A stretch of 64,000 bases of DNA from contig MNCI01007580.1 in NCBI GenBank assembly GCA_015680685.1, positions 631,334 through 695,333 on the forward strand, written 5' to 3'. The first letter of the stretch is position 1. Every line of letters starts with the position of its first letter. This document shows positions 1 through 10,631 of the stretch, piece after piece. The translations under genes were made by a program, and so were the position numbers. The notes under the pieces were generated by a model, which searched no databases, was not told the DNA's origin, and saw only the letters and a program-made list of their open reading frames with translations. This DNA is from Gnetum montanum (lineage: Eukaryota; Streptophyta; Gnetopsida; Gnetales; Gnetaceae).

Positions 1-621
1 TGTGGAGCTTGAAATTCTTATAAGCAAGTTCATTGATTAACAAACTATTCTTGAGAACCTAGGACGGAGGATGAATGACTACTAAGAGTTGTAGAATCTT
101 GTCAAGATGTTCAATGTTGAACACAAAACATTCACAGCCTAGTTCATGAATGTGAATGAGATGTTTCCTTCACTATCATTCCTGTGGAACATCCCTACAC
201 TAGCTAATCTAGGCAAAGTACCTTGGACTATCTATGATCCATAGAGTAAAGAAGAAAACATGAAGGCACTCTTGGATATCTTTAAAATTTTAGCAACAAC
301 AAGGTAGCCTCAACCTCTAGTTTTATTAGGACATGATGAAGAAGCATTACAGCTATACAAGCCTCCACCTCTAGGCATCGTGTGAGACTTCATCATACTT
401 CAATCCATTCAACAGGCACTTGCTAAGTTTTATCTAAGTGTCCATTTTTTTTATAAGTTGCATCCATTTTTGTAATCCATACAATATGGTACTCAGAGTT
501 AGTTAAAGTCAATTCAATTAATTATTTAGTTAATAAAGTTTAATACCTCCCCAAATTTTATAAGAAACTCAATCCCAATTTTGTACACTCAAGGATGAGT
601 TTTTAGTTAGTCGTTGGGGCA
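1..621 (+). pseudogene. 3' internal remnant of Athila/Tat-like element X
   Basis: This is the last internal part of an LTR element whose 3' LTR begins at 622; the rest lies upstream of the window. One forward frame (from base 2 to about 385) reads like coding sequence with seven stops, most at codons one C-to-T change from CAG or CAA, for example TA*FMN and TR*PQPL. I do not recognise the protein; it may be the end of gag-pol or an extra 3' ORF. Bases 400-600 are AT-rich and non-coding and end in a CGTTGGGGCA polypurine tract that matches those of elements A and C. Confidence 0.5.
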
Positions 622-1455
622 TGATAAAACATCAATAAGATGGCTATGTCAATGCATGCCTGTCGACATAGCTTCATTGATGTATCCCAATACACATTGA
701 CATAGGCATTGCCTATAAAAATTTGTACATCCCTTGCATTTATGACACCTATCAATTGTAGCCTAGCTAGACTCTTTTAGTTTCTTTTCATATAATTTAG
801 AATATTTTTCCTTTGAGTGCCTATAGCATAGATTCAAGTAATTGTATGGAATTTTATTTGAGTGCATTTCTACCTAGACACATTTGCATTAGCGACAATA
901 AAATCAAGATTTCTTCTATCGATTAAAGTACTTGAACTAGTGTAACTCTACTTTCTAGCAATTTACTTTCTTATTGAGTAATTAATATTATCATTTATAA
1001 GCAACATGAGTATGAGCACTTCGGGCATAATATATTAATACTTGGTAATTCCAATAGTAGATACTTGGTGCACTTGATAGTATATACTTGATAACCTAGT
1101 AGCATTAATGTACGTTCAAGATGTATATGAAAAGTGGGAATGAATTCCCTATGTTAGGCTAGTTTGTTAATGTAATTAATTAGTTAGTTGATTTAAACAT
1201 TAAATCTTTATTCACTTCATCATTTAGCAAGTAGGAAAAAATAACAAAAAGTGTAAAAATAAATATCTTATATCTCAACCATACTTAAGCCATACACAGA
1301 TTAACAAGTATAGATTGGGAAGACAACAACTCACAATGATGTAATTCACTGTTTAGGAATATCAACCACTTAGGTAAATAAGTCTGGAATTTGACCATAT
1401 CACACATACATGCTTGTGATTCATATAGTTGGGCATAGGGAATACCTACTACTCA
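622..1455 (+). repeat. 3' LTR of element X
   Basis: The block begins TGATAAAACATC directly after a polypurine tract and ends CTACTCA. Its last 80 bases parallel the ends of the LTRs of A, C, D and E (a tttgacc...gcttgtgattcatatag...ggtacctcac-type ending). A TATAAAA box lies at 714-720. Length 834 bp, usual for this family. It interrupts the protease region of chromovirus O. The upstream copy of the target duplication is outside the window, so the insertion site is inferred. Confidence 0.6.
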
Positions 1456-1475
1456 TTAATGGAGAAGCCTAAGAA

Positions 1476-1735
1476 ACTATTATTTCTTCTAGGGTAGTTG
1501 CTAGATTGGGTTTGAAAACTAATCCTCATCTTAGACCTTATAAAGTGCATTGGTTGTCTAGAGAATTTTTCAAGAGGTAAGGAAAGAATGTATTTTGAAA
1601 TTTAAAATTGAAGGATTTCATGATGTTGTGAAGTATGATGTACTTTGAATAAATTGTACTAATGTAATTCTTGATAGACCTTGGAATTTTGACAATGCTA
1701 CTCATTTTGATGAATCAAGAAATGTATGGAGCGTA
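1476..1735 (+). pseudogene. Element O retroviral-type aspartic protease, C-terminal part
   Basis: A forward frame reads IISSRVVARLGLKTNPHL then PYKVHWL. This matches the post-active-site segment of chromoviral proteases. After a frame change it continues LDRPWNFDNATHFDE, which matches the LLGRPW segment at the end of the domain. The catalytic D-S/T-G triad is absent because element X ends immediately upstream. The pieces are in different frames and contain stops, so this is a dead remnant. The assignment rests on motif order and on the RT that follows. Confidence 0.65.
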
Positions 1736-1989
1736 GCTAGATCTGATATAATCCATTAGTTGATTTTCATGATAGTTGAATAAGTGAGGTAGCAAAGATC
1801 ACTTAGTGATTCTTGAATCCTTCTAGAATAGAGAAAATACATTAATGAACATGATGCAACAAGTTCTAAATTTGTTGTTATATCAACAATTACTTTTAAC
1901 CATGAGGATTTGCAAGTTGAACTTCCTATAGATATGCTAGGCTTGAAGTTGAAATTTTCCATGCTATTCAAGGGGGAACTAGATGGATT

Positions 1990-2640
1990 TCCACCAATTA
2001 GGAATGTTTAACATTAGATTGATTTGATTCCTAGTGCTACCATTCTAAACAAGAGGGCTTACTGGATGGCACAAAATTAGTGTGCTAAATTGCAAAGGTA
2101 GGTAGAGGAGTTAGTTGCTAATGACTTTGTGAGAAAATCCATTTCACTTTGTGTAGTTCCAATGGTTCTAGTGCCAAAGAAGGATAGAGAGGAATGAAGG
2201 ATGTGCATGGATTCTATGGTAGTAAATAGGATAACAATGAGGTACATGTTTTCTATTCCAAGAATAGATGATGTTCTTAATGTCCTTACTAATGTGGAGA
2301 TTTTTAGAAAAATTGATTTGAAGAGTGGATACCATCAAATCAAAATTAGATTTGGTGATGAATGGAAGACAAATTTCAAGGCATTGGATGGATTGTTTAC
2401 TACATTCATGAGGTTGATGCGTGATGTATTAAAGAACTTGTTGGTAAGTTTTGTATTGTCATTTTTGATGATATTTTAGTTTGTAGCTCTAATGAGGAAG
2501 AGCACTTGAATCACTTAAGAATGATATCTATTAAATTGGAGGAGGCAAAGTTGGTTATTAATGTGAAGAAAAGTCATTTCTTCAAGAGGGAAATTACATA
2601 TTTAGGGCATGTTGTTTCTAAAAACAAAATTTGAATGGAA
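1990..2640 (+). pseudogene. Element O reverse transcriptase
   Basis: RT would copy the element RNA in cytoplasmic particles. Visible motifs in order: LQRQVEEL near 2090, VPMVLVPKKD, RMCMDS, IDLKSGYHQIKI, GDEWKT, then FMRLM and, in another frame, the catalytic FDDILV at about 2465-2485. Compared with the family, about 15 codons that normally hold the MPFGL motif are missing between GLF and TTFMRLM, and a frameshift lies just before the FDD box. In-frame stops confirm loss of function. The DLKSGYHQ and FDDILV forms are typical of chromoviruses rather than of Athila/Tat. Confidence 0.85.
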
Positions 2641-3240
2641 GCCACCAAGGTGACAACTATTAGGAATTGGTCAACTTCCAGGAATATTGGGGAGGTAAGA
2701 TCATTTCCTAGTTTAGTAGAATTTTATAGATGGTTCATCAAACATTTTAGTGGCATCTCCTAGCTTATGTTTACTTTGTTGAAGAAAACTAAAGATTTTA
2801 GGTGGATAATAAAACCTAAGATAGCTTTGACTTATTGAAAGAAAAAATTACCAGTGAATTAATGCTTATAATTCTAGATTTTTAGAAGGCTTTCTAGGTG
2901 GAGGTTGATGTAAGTGAGCTTGACATTAGTGGGTTACTTTCACAAGAAGGTAGGCCTATTTCTTTCTTTTTAAAAATGTTGAATGAGTCAAGATAGAGAT
3001 ATAGCATATATGAGAAGGATTTGTACACTATTCTTCAAGTAATCAAGCATTGGAGGCATTGCTTGTCATCCAAGAAGTTCACTTTGATGACAGACCATAA
3101 AGCACTTTAATTTCTAAACTTACAAAAGAAGTTAAGTGCAAAGCACATGAAGTGGATTACATAGTTACAGGAGTTTAATTTTGTGTTGAAGCACAAAAGT
3201 GGGAAGACCATTGTGGTGGCTAATTCGTTATCCAAGGTAC
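2640..3240 (+). pseudogene. Element O RT connection and RNase H
   Basis: This segment follows RT and would degrade the RNA of the RNA:DNA hybrid. Readable pieces in several frames include a GEVRSF-like tether segment near 2690, EVDVSELDISG around 2900, the YSIYEKD segment near 3000 and, at 3183-3250, LKHKSGKTIVVANSLSKV, which matches the KHKxGKxNxVADALSR end of Ty3 RNase H. Frameshifts and stops occur throughout. Confidence 0.7.
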
Positions 3241-3439
3241 ATGTGGTTAATTTTAGTGTACCTCATGTTGAAGGTATGGATGATTTTACTTATTTGTATG
3301 AACATTATGTTGATTTTGGGCAGGTTTTGAGGAGCCATAAGGAGCCATTGTTGAGTAGGATAGACCTTTGGAGGGAATATCATATTCAAGATGAACTATT
3401 ATTTAAAAATAAAAAAGGTATGTGTCTCTAATTATGATT

Positions 3440-4330
3440 TTAGGAAGAAGTTATTGAAAAGCATTTTAGTGCATGGTAGGTCACATGGGTAGGGACAAAA
3501 CATTATAACTTATGGGTAGGCACTATTTTTGGCTTGGTATCGCAATTGAAGTAACCAAATTTGTGAAGAAGTGTTTGACATGTCAGAAGTTCAAAGGAGG
3601 TAAAGGTATGAAGGAATACTATATGCCTTTGTCGATTCTCAAAGGTCCACAAGAAAGTATATCAATGGACTTTGTAAGTGATATTCCAAAGACTAAAAGT
3701 GGGAACAATGCAATTTTTATTATTATGAATAGGTTCTTCAAGATGGGACACTTGCTTCTATGTAAGAAGGTGAGTGATGATTCCCATGTTGCAAATTTGT
3801 TTTTCCAACATTTTTTGAAGTTCCATGAATTTCTTTTGAATATTGTTAGTGATAGAGACTCCATATTTACAAGTAATTTTTGGAGGTTCCATTGGAAAAC
3901 TTTAGGAACAAAGTTAAACTTTTCTAGTGCATATGATCCATAATTTGATGGCCAAATGGAGGTGGTTAATACATCTTTGTTGAACATATTGAGATATGTT
4001 TGTGATGAATAGCCAAATAAGTGGAAAAAATTGTTGTGTCATACTAAGTTTTCATACAATAATGTTTTTCATGTTACTATTGGAAAAAGNGAGTTTTCAT
4101 ACAATAATGTTTTTCATGTTACTATTGGAAAAAGCCCATTTGAGGTGAACTATTAGTTTTATCCAAAGATAGTGGACTCTTTAAAGAGCTTTGATAATAA
4201 AGCTCAACTTAGTGCTAATTTTGTGCAAGAGATGAGGGATTTTCATGCACAAGTTAAATCAAGAAAGAGTCATCAAGATGAATAAGAACAAATGAATGCT
4301 AAGGTTTGCGATTAGTAACTTGGTTTGGAT
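3440..4330 (+). pseudogene. Element O integrase
   Basis: Integrase joins the cDNA to host DNA. The zinc-binding end shows HMGRDKT and then CLTCQKFKG near 3580. The core has ISMDFV (first catalytic Asp, about 3665) and SDRDSIF (second Asp, about 3850). The GQME-type third-acid segment follows at about 3950 after a stop. From 4045 the reading is disturbed by a single N at 4090 with duplicated flanks. The C-terminal part continues as FVQEMRDFHAQVKSRKSH near 4230. The longest open piece is 143 codons. Confidence 0.8.
4090..4090. other. Single-N assembly join with duplicated overlap
   Basis: The roughly 44 bases ending at 4089 (from gagttttcata to ggaaaaag) are repeated exactly after the N, to about 4134. 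This looks like two contigs joined with one N without merging their overlap, not a biological tandem repeat. Confidence 0.85.
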
Positions 4331-4599
4331 GCAATTATAGAAGAAGAGGTTGAGAGGTGTCAACTTCTCCAAGTTGAAAGTTAAGAAGATATGGCCTTTT
4401 AGAATTAAGGCTAAGATTAATGATAATTCTTTTGAAATTGACTTATCAAATGATATTGGTATGTCTTTTGTGTTTGATGTTTCAAATCTTATGCACTATC
4501 ATGAACCAGTTAATGAGAAGACCATATAGGATAACATCGATGAGTTAAAGGGGACCATTAATCAATCCAAGCCTTCAATGGAGAGGAAGGTATTTGTAC

Positions 4600-4740
4600 T
4601 CAAGTAAAGAAAAGCCTCTAGCACTCAAGAAGTCATGAGACATGAATATTTGATCCATTGGGAAGATCATTCCATGAGTGATGCTTTTTAAGTCCATGAG
4701 ATCAAACTTTAAGAGTGAGAGATCACTTCAACCCCTCCTC
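4600..4740 (+). pseudogene. Element O chromodomain remnant
   Basis: At the very end of pol a forward frame reads HEYLIHWEDHSMSDAF, a stop, then VHEI. This fits the YLVHWxxxPxSDATW core of chromodomains, which in plant chromoviruses guide integration to marked chromatin. The stop replaces the conserved Trp, as one TGG to stop change plus drift would give. Position between integrase and PPT is as expected. Only about 25 residues are recognisable. Confidence 0.65.
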
Positions 4741-4765
4741 CATGGTTCACATGAGTTCACTTTTT

Positions 4766-4783
4766 AAAGGGTAGGATAGGTAG
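4766..4783 (+). promoter_or_regulatory. Polypurine tract of element O
   Basis: A purine-rich stretch (aaagggtaggataggtag) directly precedes the TGTAGG start of the 3' LTR. It would prime plus-strand synthesis. Confidence 0.5.
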
Positions 4784-4789
4784 TGTAGG

Positions 4790-5648
4790 TGATGAACCAT
4801 GAATTATTAGGCTTCGATATCAGATCTATGATATTGGGTACACAATATCACAGCTTGGCTAATGATATCAGATACACGATATCACGACTCCTGTGTAAGC
4901 CTATAAATACACCTTTGGACGCATAGGAAGTAAAGTAAGTAAGTAGGTGTAAGTGTAGAGTATTTTTATTCATTTTTAGTTCATCTCAACTCTTTCCTTA
5001 GTGCATTCCTATAATGTGATTATTGTAATTGTACGGAACCTTTATTTAAGTGTGACGTACTTGGACACACACATGACCAGCAATAAAGATCGAGATTACT
5101 TCATCATTGCAGCATTCACTTAGTTTTAATTGCTTACTATTATTATTATTTATTTTTTTCCTAATTAATATTTCTTACCCTTCATTTACTATCCCTATTA
5201 TTAAACATGAAATGAATACGACTTAATCATGAGCATTTAAGTGTGACTACTTGGTAACCCAGTAGCATATCTAGGAGCGCTCAAGTAATACATGCTTGGT
5301 AATCCCAGAAGTAGTACACGAGGTCCAAGATGTGTATGGATGATTAAGGATGAATGCTCATTACACTTAGGCTAGCTTAGATTCTCTTCTCTCATTCCCT
5401 CAGCTTAAAACAAAGTTATTTTCCATTGCCTCTAGGAGTAGCACTAGTTTAGAACCACATGATACACCTCACTCTAGACTAAACCATACGTGACAAAGAA
5501 AATACTAGTCCAGGTGGGAAGATAGCAAACTATGATCAATCTGTAACTATCTAGATACCACAACTAGCCTATCTACAGAGTTTGACCAGATCGTGCGTGA
5601 ATGCTCGTATTCGTATGGTTGAGTGTAGGGGTACCTCACCACTCATCA
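4790..5648 (+). repeat. 5' LTR of element A
   Basis: 859 bp from TGATGAACCATG to CACTCATCA, matched by the copy at 9785-10631. U3 at 4810-4885 holds decayed GATATC-containing palindromes. TATAAATA lies at 4902-4909. The LTR is followed two bases later by the PBS. Confidence 0.9.
4902..4909 (+). promoter_or_regulatory. TATA box of element A 5' LTR
   Basis: TATAAATA stands about 110 bases into the LTR, after the GATATC repeats. The same spacing is seen in the 3' LTR (9897-9904), in C (23776-23783) and in E (56700-56707). Confidence 0.6.
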
Positions 5649-5649
5649 T

Positions 5650-5667
5650 TGGCGCCATTGCCAGGGA
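5650..5667 (+). promoter_or_regulatory. Primer-binding site, tRNA-Asp type (element A)
   Basis: TGGCGCCATTGCCAGGGA lies immediately after the 5' LTR. It pairs with the 3' end of plant tRNA-Asp (consensus TGGCGCCGTTGCCGGGGA) with two transitions, as is usual in Athila-type elements. Confidence 0.75.
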
Positions 5668-5781
5668 TGGTGCTATTTATCTAGATTAGTTATATCATAC
5701 AAGATTGCTGGAACAAAGTATTTATGATATATCTTTTAGAAAAGGAATTAATTTCAACTAAGTCACACATGATTCACAATA

Positions 5782-6970
5782 ATGTCTCTCTCACAAGACT
5801 ATGACAACGCAACAACTAGTAAGGCAATTCATTGGAGAACCAACGAATTATATGATGATGAAGATGAAGTTTGGAGTACTCAATCCTATGTACGGGTCTC
5901 CTATGTACATAAACGAAGACAACATTGTCCCAACTCACAAATTCATAACCTACTTAGTGATGATGAACCCCTGTTGCCCACTAAGATCCTAATGCATATA
6001 CAAGAGGCTGTTTGAATGTCCCGTAGGCATCGCAAGGAAAGTTGTCTACCTAGGCTTTATTTAAACAACTTTCCCAAGTTTTCAGGAGGCTATGATTTAA
6101 TGTGCAACATCATTTACAAGCCTTCCATGATGCCTGTGTATGGAAAAATATTGATAATGGATGGTAGAAACTTAAGCTCTTTTCTTTGACACTTGTTGGC
6201 CAAGCAAAAGTATGGTATAGGTCCTTATGCCCAAAATCAATTCGATGTTGGCTGACAATGGTAGAACTCTTCAATGAAAGATATCAAACCTATGAAAGAG
6301 TGTCAACCTTGAGGAAACAAATCCAAGGATGGAAACAAGTGAAACATGAACCCTTTGACATGGCCTTAGAAAGAGATTATGCATTGTTAAACAATTTCCT
6401 AGGCCATGGATTCTCCAAGGAAAGGATAATGCATCACATCATGGATGGGATCCGTAATGAAACAAGGGAGACCCTAGGGATGTATGCCTGAGGTCAACTA
6501 TATGAGCTATAAACCCATCAATTCCAAGAGCTTATTAAATGGGTAGCAAACGAAGAAGAAGAAATGGCTAAATGGGAGAATTTTGAAAGCTCTCAACAAG
6601 ACCAAAATCTTGAAATAGCAAAGGTCCATAATCATGAAGAGGAAAAATCAACTCACCTCAAGGAGGTGGAATCATCTTTGCCAATACTACAAACACTAGA
6701 TAAAATTGAGGCAAAGATCAATAAGATGATGGAATGGATACATGAAAAATGTGGAGAATATGCCAACACTATTAGAGGTCGAACCATGATGAACTAAGAA
6801 GTAGGACAAGACACCCTTAGATAATCGAAAAGAAAGGTTGAAGAGAATAAGGATAAGAACTCAAGTACTAATCATACGTATCAATGTGACATTTGCCTGT
6901 ATGATCACACCAAAAGCCAATGTCCAATCTTGTCACATTTACATGAGCATTGGGAAGGAGTGCTACATCT
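5782..6970 (+). pseudogene. Element A gag
   Basis: Gag is the particle structural protein. An ATG at 5782 opens a 77-codon piece. After frame changes the core runs 6110-6970 with only a few stops. Recognisable parts are FHDAC near 6125, GQAKVWYRSL (6195), ELFNERYQTYERVSTLRKQI (6265), and an acidic, coiled-coil-prone tail (6564-6797). A knuckle-like CDICLYDHTKSQCP lies at about 6890. The core aligns with gag of C (25900-26200) and E (58480-59060), which share LRKQIQGWKQ-type and HEP..D.. motifs. It is broken by at least one frameshift near 6100 and stops at 6490 and 6795. Confidence 0.8.
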
Positions 6971-7803
6971 AGATTTCATACAAAAACACTAGGTTCAACC
7001 ACAGTGGCAAAAAACCCAGTCGTGGGGAAGGCCACTGTCAAACTGGTCACACCCTTCCTACCATCCAAACCCAAGTGCTTATTATGTTTAGCATCCTGTT
7101 TCCCCAACTGGGTCAATGTCCTCTATCTCACCACATTTTTATCATTCTCCTAAGTATTATCAACCACATTGTTATCATTCTCCTAAGTATTATCAACCCT
7201 TAATATTCTCACCCTTCACCTCCTTCTACATTGCCATTGGTTGTGCTAGAAGGTGTTGCACCACAGCACCAACCCATGAATGTTACTTGTGCTACTACTG
7301 TCAACAGTAGTAGAAACTCTCTACAATGTCGAAAGCATCCCTTCTTTAGGCATAACCATAGAAAGAGATAACACAGTTCTAAAACCATTGCATCCACCAA
7401 CTCAGCATAAGTCCAACGTTGTGATGCATCTCCTCCTTCAAACCCAATACCTCCTGTTACGTTATCCAGGCCATCAATTAACACTCCAACAACCATGCGG
7501 GCCAATGAATATAGCCACGTAGGAAGACATATTTATCCTTGCATACCATCTTAAGGTCACGGGTGCCATAGTGGGTCAACTCCTTATCAATTAACCACAT
7601 CTTATAACTTGCCCCACTATGTCAACTTTAATCAAGTGTGTGAACCCCAATTTGGGTACATTCCAACCACTACATCCAAAGACACCCAATGGTTTGGATA
7701 TGATCAGGTCTCAATATTTCCACAATGCATGGATCCGAACTTTCCATTTATTAATTCTCGCCATGATCAAAAGTTTAGATATGGGAGATATCCTCCATTC
7801 TAA
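6971..7803 (+). pseudogene. Element A gag C-terminal Pro/Tyr/His-rich tail
   Basis: Mixed frames encode low-complexity Pro-, Tyr- and His-rich sequence such as SPHFYHSPKYYQP, ending RYGRYPPF before a stop at 7801. It corresponds to the SWGMPPPSQQYPYRQ-type tail of C gag. A 28-bp unit around 7144-7200 (ttctcctaagtattatcaac core) is tandemly duplicated. In C and E the next domain is the protease; here it is absent. Confidence 0.6.
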
Positions 7804-9774
7804 CAAGTAGAATTAATAAATATTTTTCATTTTCTTATTCAATTTTACAATTTTTTGTTTTCCAGTTTTTCATCTTTCAATTTGTTGTTTTATCTTTTTG
7901 AGGGTAATCTCATCAGCAAATAAAATACTCATGTGACTTGTTGGTTGAGGTGTTGTTCTATGCTATCAAGTCTCAGGTGACTAATTATTTGGACAGTGAG
8001 CCCACAACATCCATCCACCCATTCTATTAATAAGAGGTTCTACTCTAGGAATGATGATATTTTTGTCATCATGAAAACTTAAAGAGTAATTTTATGCTCA
8101 TTATGCCCAGAGCGAAGAATGATGGACTAAGAAGGAATGGTGAGGGTGTGACATCAAGGGGACTTGTGGATTCTCTCTAGTGGCATTTGTAGGAGGTATC
8201 ATGTAGCTTGGTTGTACTAAGATCCTTGTAGATCTAACAACAATGGGAGTAAGAGCAATAAAGGTACTTAATATAGAAATCCAATGCTATTCTAAGGGGT
8301 CCCACAAGAAAGACATGCACCCATGCCTGAAGGTAGGCGGCTTCTCTAGATTATGCATCGAAAAAGAAAAAAAACATAAAAAAAACCATGTGTGCTATAG
8401 ATAAATTCCAAATCACTCCTTCCTTAGACAAAACTCCAAGTGATCGTACACCTTGCTATCATGGTGCTCTAATGGTTGTCCATCATTGGATAAAACAATG
8501 CGATGTCACTGATCAGAGGAAAGGACTTGGTCTTGATTTTGGAACAATGGGCTAACAATGCATTAATCATATCCTACACTTAGGATTCATTATGCCTTGG
8601 GTTAGTTACCTCATGTCTCGATCTCTACAATCCCTTCTACAATTCACCTCATCTCGCTGTTCATGTATTGGTGACTCATGTCTTGTGTAGCATTGAATTC
8701 ATACCTCATCATGATGGTATCTACATGTGTGTGTTTTTTGGTACTGGTGTGGATTACATTTAACCCTTTTAGTGCCTACAAAAATTTTTAGGTGTGGTTA
8801 CTTAAGGGCATCATAGGTAGGAACCTGCTCTGGGGAGGACCCACTTGCGTAACTTTTGTAATTTGCACTTTTTGCACATCACCACATCATTTTATACTCT
8901 CCGAGTACTTCATTGCCAAATCTATTCTTTCCTTTGTCATCATTTTATTAAACATTCCTCAAAACCATTACATGTCTTTTTATGTGTCACCTAAATAAAT
9001 CAGGTTTGACATTAAACTTTTAGGGCAACTTCCTTGAAAAAAATTTCTAACTCTGAAATCACACTAAGTAAAGAATTCAACTTTTATTAAAGGCAATGAG
9101 TAAGGTATGAAATAATTGAACTTCATTCAATAACCTTACTAACAATTGATCTTTGTGTGATTATAGATGGCCCCTAAAAGAGGACAACAAGAAGGACCTT
9201 CTCAAGGTGCAATTGAATGCCTAGGGGGAGGAAGAGGCCAAGGACCTCATCTAGAACATGCGGAGTAGGAGGGATAATCATTTAGCATCCATCAGGGAAC
9301 TCTTGTCATTGCACAATTTGGCCAAGTAAAAGGTGGAGAGGTCAGGGCCCGAGGCTATGAAGAGGAATGACGACTATTTGTGGCATGGCATGTCAAGGCC
9401 AATTAAGTGTTCCTGCAACTGCCGTGTCCATGGGAAGTGCCGACTCCATCAAGCATTGGAGTATTAGCATGGATGACATAGGATCCCCAAACCAAAGAGG
9501 AAAAGCTCCAATCACTCCTTTAGAGTCATCAATTTCGAAAACATGGAGCACAAGATAAGGGGAAGAGACCCACGGAGGAACCACCACCACCAGGAACCAT
9601 ATGAGTTTCAATAAATTTTATAATTCTATGTCTGTGTCCTAATTTTGTTGTGTTCAACTCTCCACTCTGGCATGAATAAATTTCTAGCTAGTCAATAATC
9701 ACATACCTATCCATTGTGTAATCAATGGAACTTGTTCTTATTTTGTTTAACTCAAGGACAAGTTTTCATTTAGT
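7804..9774 (+). other. Long 3' non-coding region of element A
   Basis: No domain is recognisable; the open frames are short. The region shares three short blocks, in the same order, with the 3' region of C: a GTGTGAC..TCAAGGGGA block (8146-8162), GAAAGACATG...CCATGCCTGAAGG (8308-8334) and TGGGGAGGACCCACT (8831-8845). In A it follows gag directly, whereas in C it follows integrase. This supports derivation of A by loss of pol. Confidence 0.65.
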
Positions 9775-9784
9775 CGTGGGGGTA
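9775..9784 (+). promoter_or_regulatory. Polypurine tract of element A
   Basis: CGTGGGGGTA immediately precedes the 3' LTR. The same sequence stands before the 3' LTR of C (32736-32745), and a close variant precedes that of X. Confidence 0.75.
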
Positions 9785-10631
9785 TGATGAACCATGAATT
9801 GTTAGGCTTCGATATCAAATTTGCGATAGCGGGTATGTGATATCATGGCCTGGCTAACGATATCATATACATGATATCGTGACTCCTGTGTAAGCCTATA
9901 AATACACCTTTGGATGCACAAGAAGAAAAGTACGTAAGTAGGTGTAAGTGTAGAGTCTTTTTATTCATTTTTAGTTCATCTCAACTCTTTCCTCAGTGCA
10001 TGCCCGTAGTGTGATGATTGTAATTGTGCAGAACCTTTATTCGAGTGTGATGTACTTGGACACACACATGACTAGCAATAAAGATCAAGATTACTTCATC
10101 ATTGCATCATTCACTTAGTTTTAATTACTTATTTTTATTGTTATTTATTGTTTTCTTAATTAATATTTCTTACCCTTCATTTACTATCCCTATTATTAAA
10201 CGTAGAATGAATACGACTTAATCACGAGAATTTAAGTGTGACTACTTGGTAACCTAGTAGTGTATCTAGGAGCGCTCAAGTAATACATGCTTGGTAATTC
10301 CAAAAGTAGTACATGACATCCAAGATGTGTACAGATGCTTATTGCACTTAGGCTAGCTTAGATTCTCTTCTCTCATTCCCTCTTAACTTAAAACAAAGTT
10401 ATTTTCCATTTCCTCTAGGAGTAGCACTAGTGTAGGACCATATCATACACCTCACTCTAGACTTAACCATACATGACAAAAAAAATACTAGTCCAGGTGG
10501 GAAGACAATGAACTACGATCAATGTGTAACTATCTAGATACCACAACTAGCCTGTTTGCGGAGTTCGACCGGATTGTGCATGAATTCTTGAATTCGTATG
10601 GTTGAGTGTAGGGGTACCTCACCACTCATCA
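9785..10631 (+). repeat. 3' LTR of element A
   Basis: 847 bp, TGATGAACCATG to ACTCATCA, matching 4790-5648 with mostly transition differences. The GATATC-type repeats (9810-9880) are better preserved here. TATAAATA is at 9897-9904. The target duplication GTAGG follows at 10632. Confidence 0.9.

Larger units (their letters stand above)
4790..10631 (+). mobile_element. Element A: non-autonomous gag-only LTR retrotransposon
   Basis: The two LTRs (4790-5648 and 9785-10631) share long matching blocks and identical start and end motifs. They are flanked by a perfect 5-bp target duplication, GTAGG, at 4785-4789 and 10632-10636. A PBS and PPT are present. The 4.1-kb interior holds gag and its zinc-knuckle-like tail, then passes straight into the 3' non-coding region shared with C. 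No protease, RT, RNase H or integrase is present. Plant elements of this kind are known as TR-GAG, and autonomous relatives such as C or E could supply pol in trans (inference). Confidence 0.88.

Noticed and set aside
3619-3987. 122-codon minus-strand frame
   Set aside because: Antisense shadow of the O integrase core.
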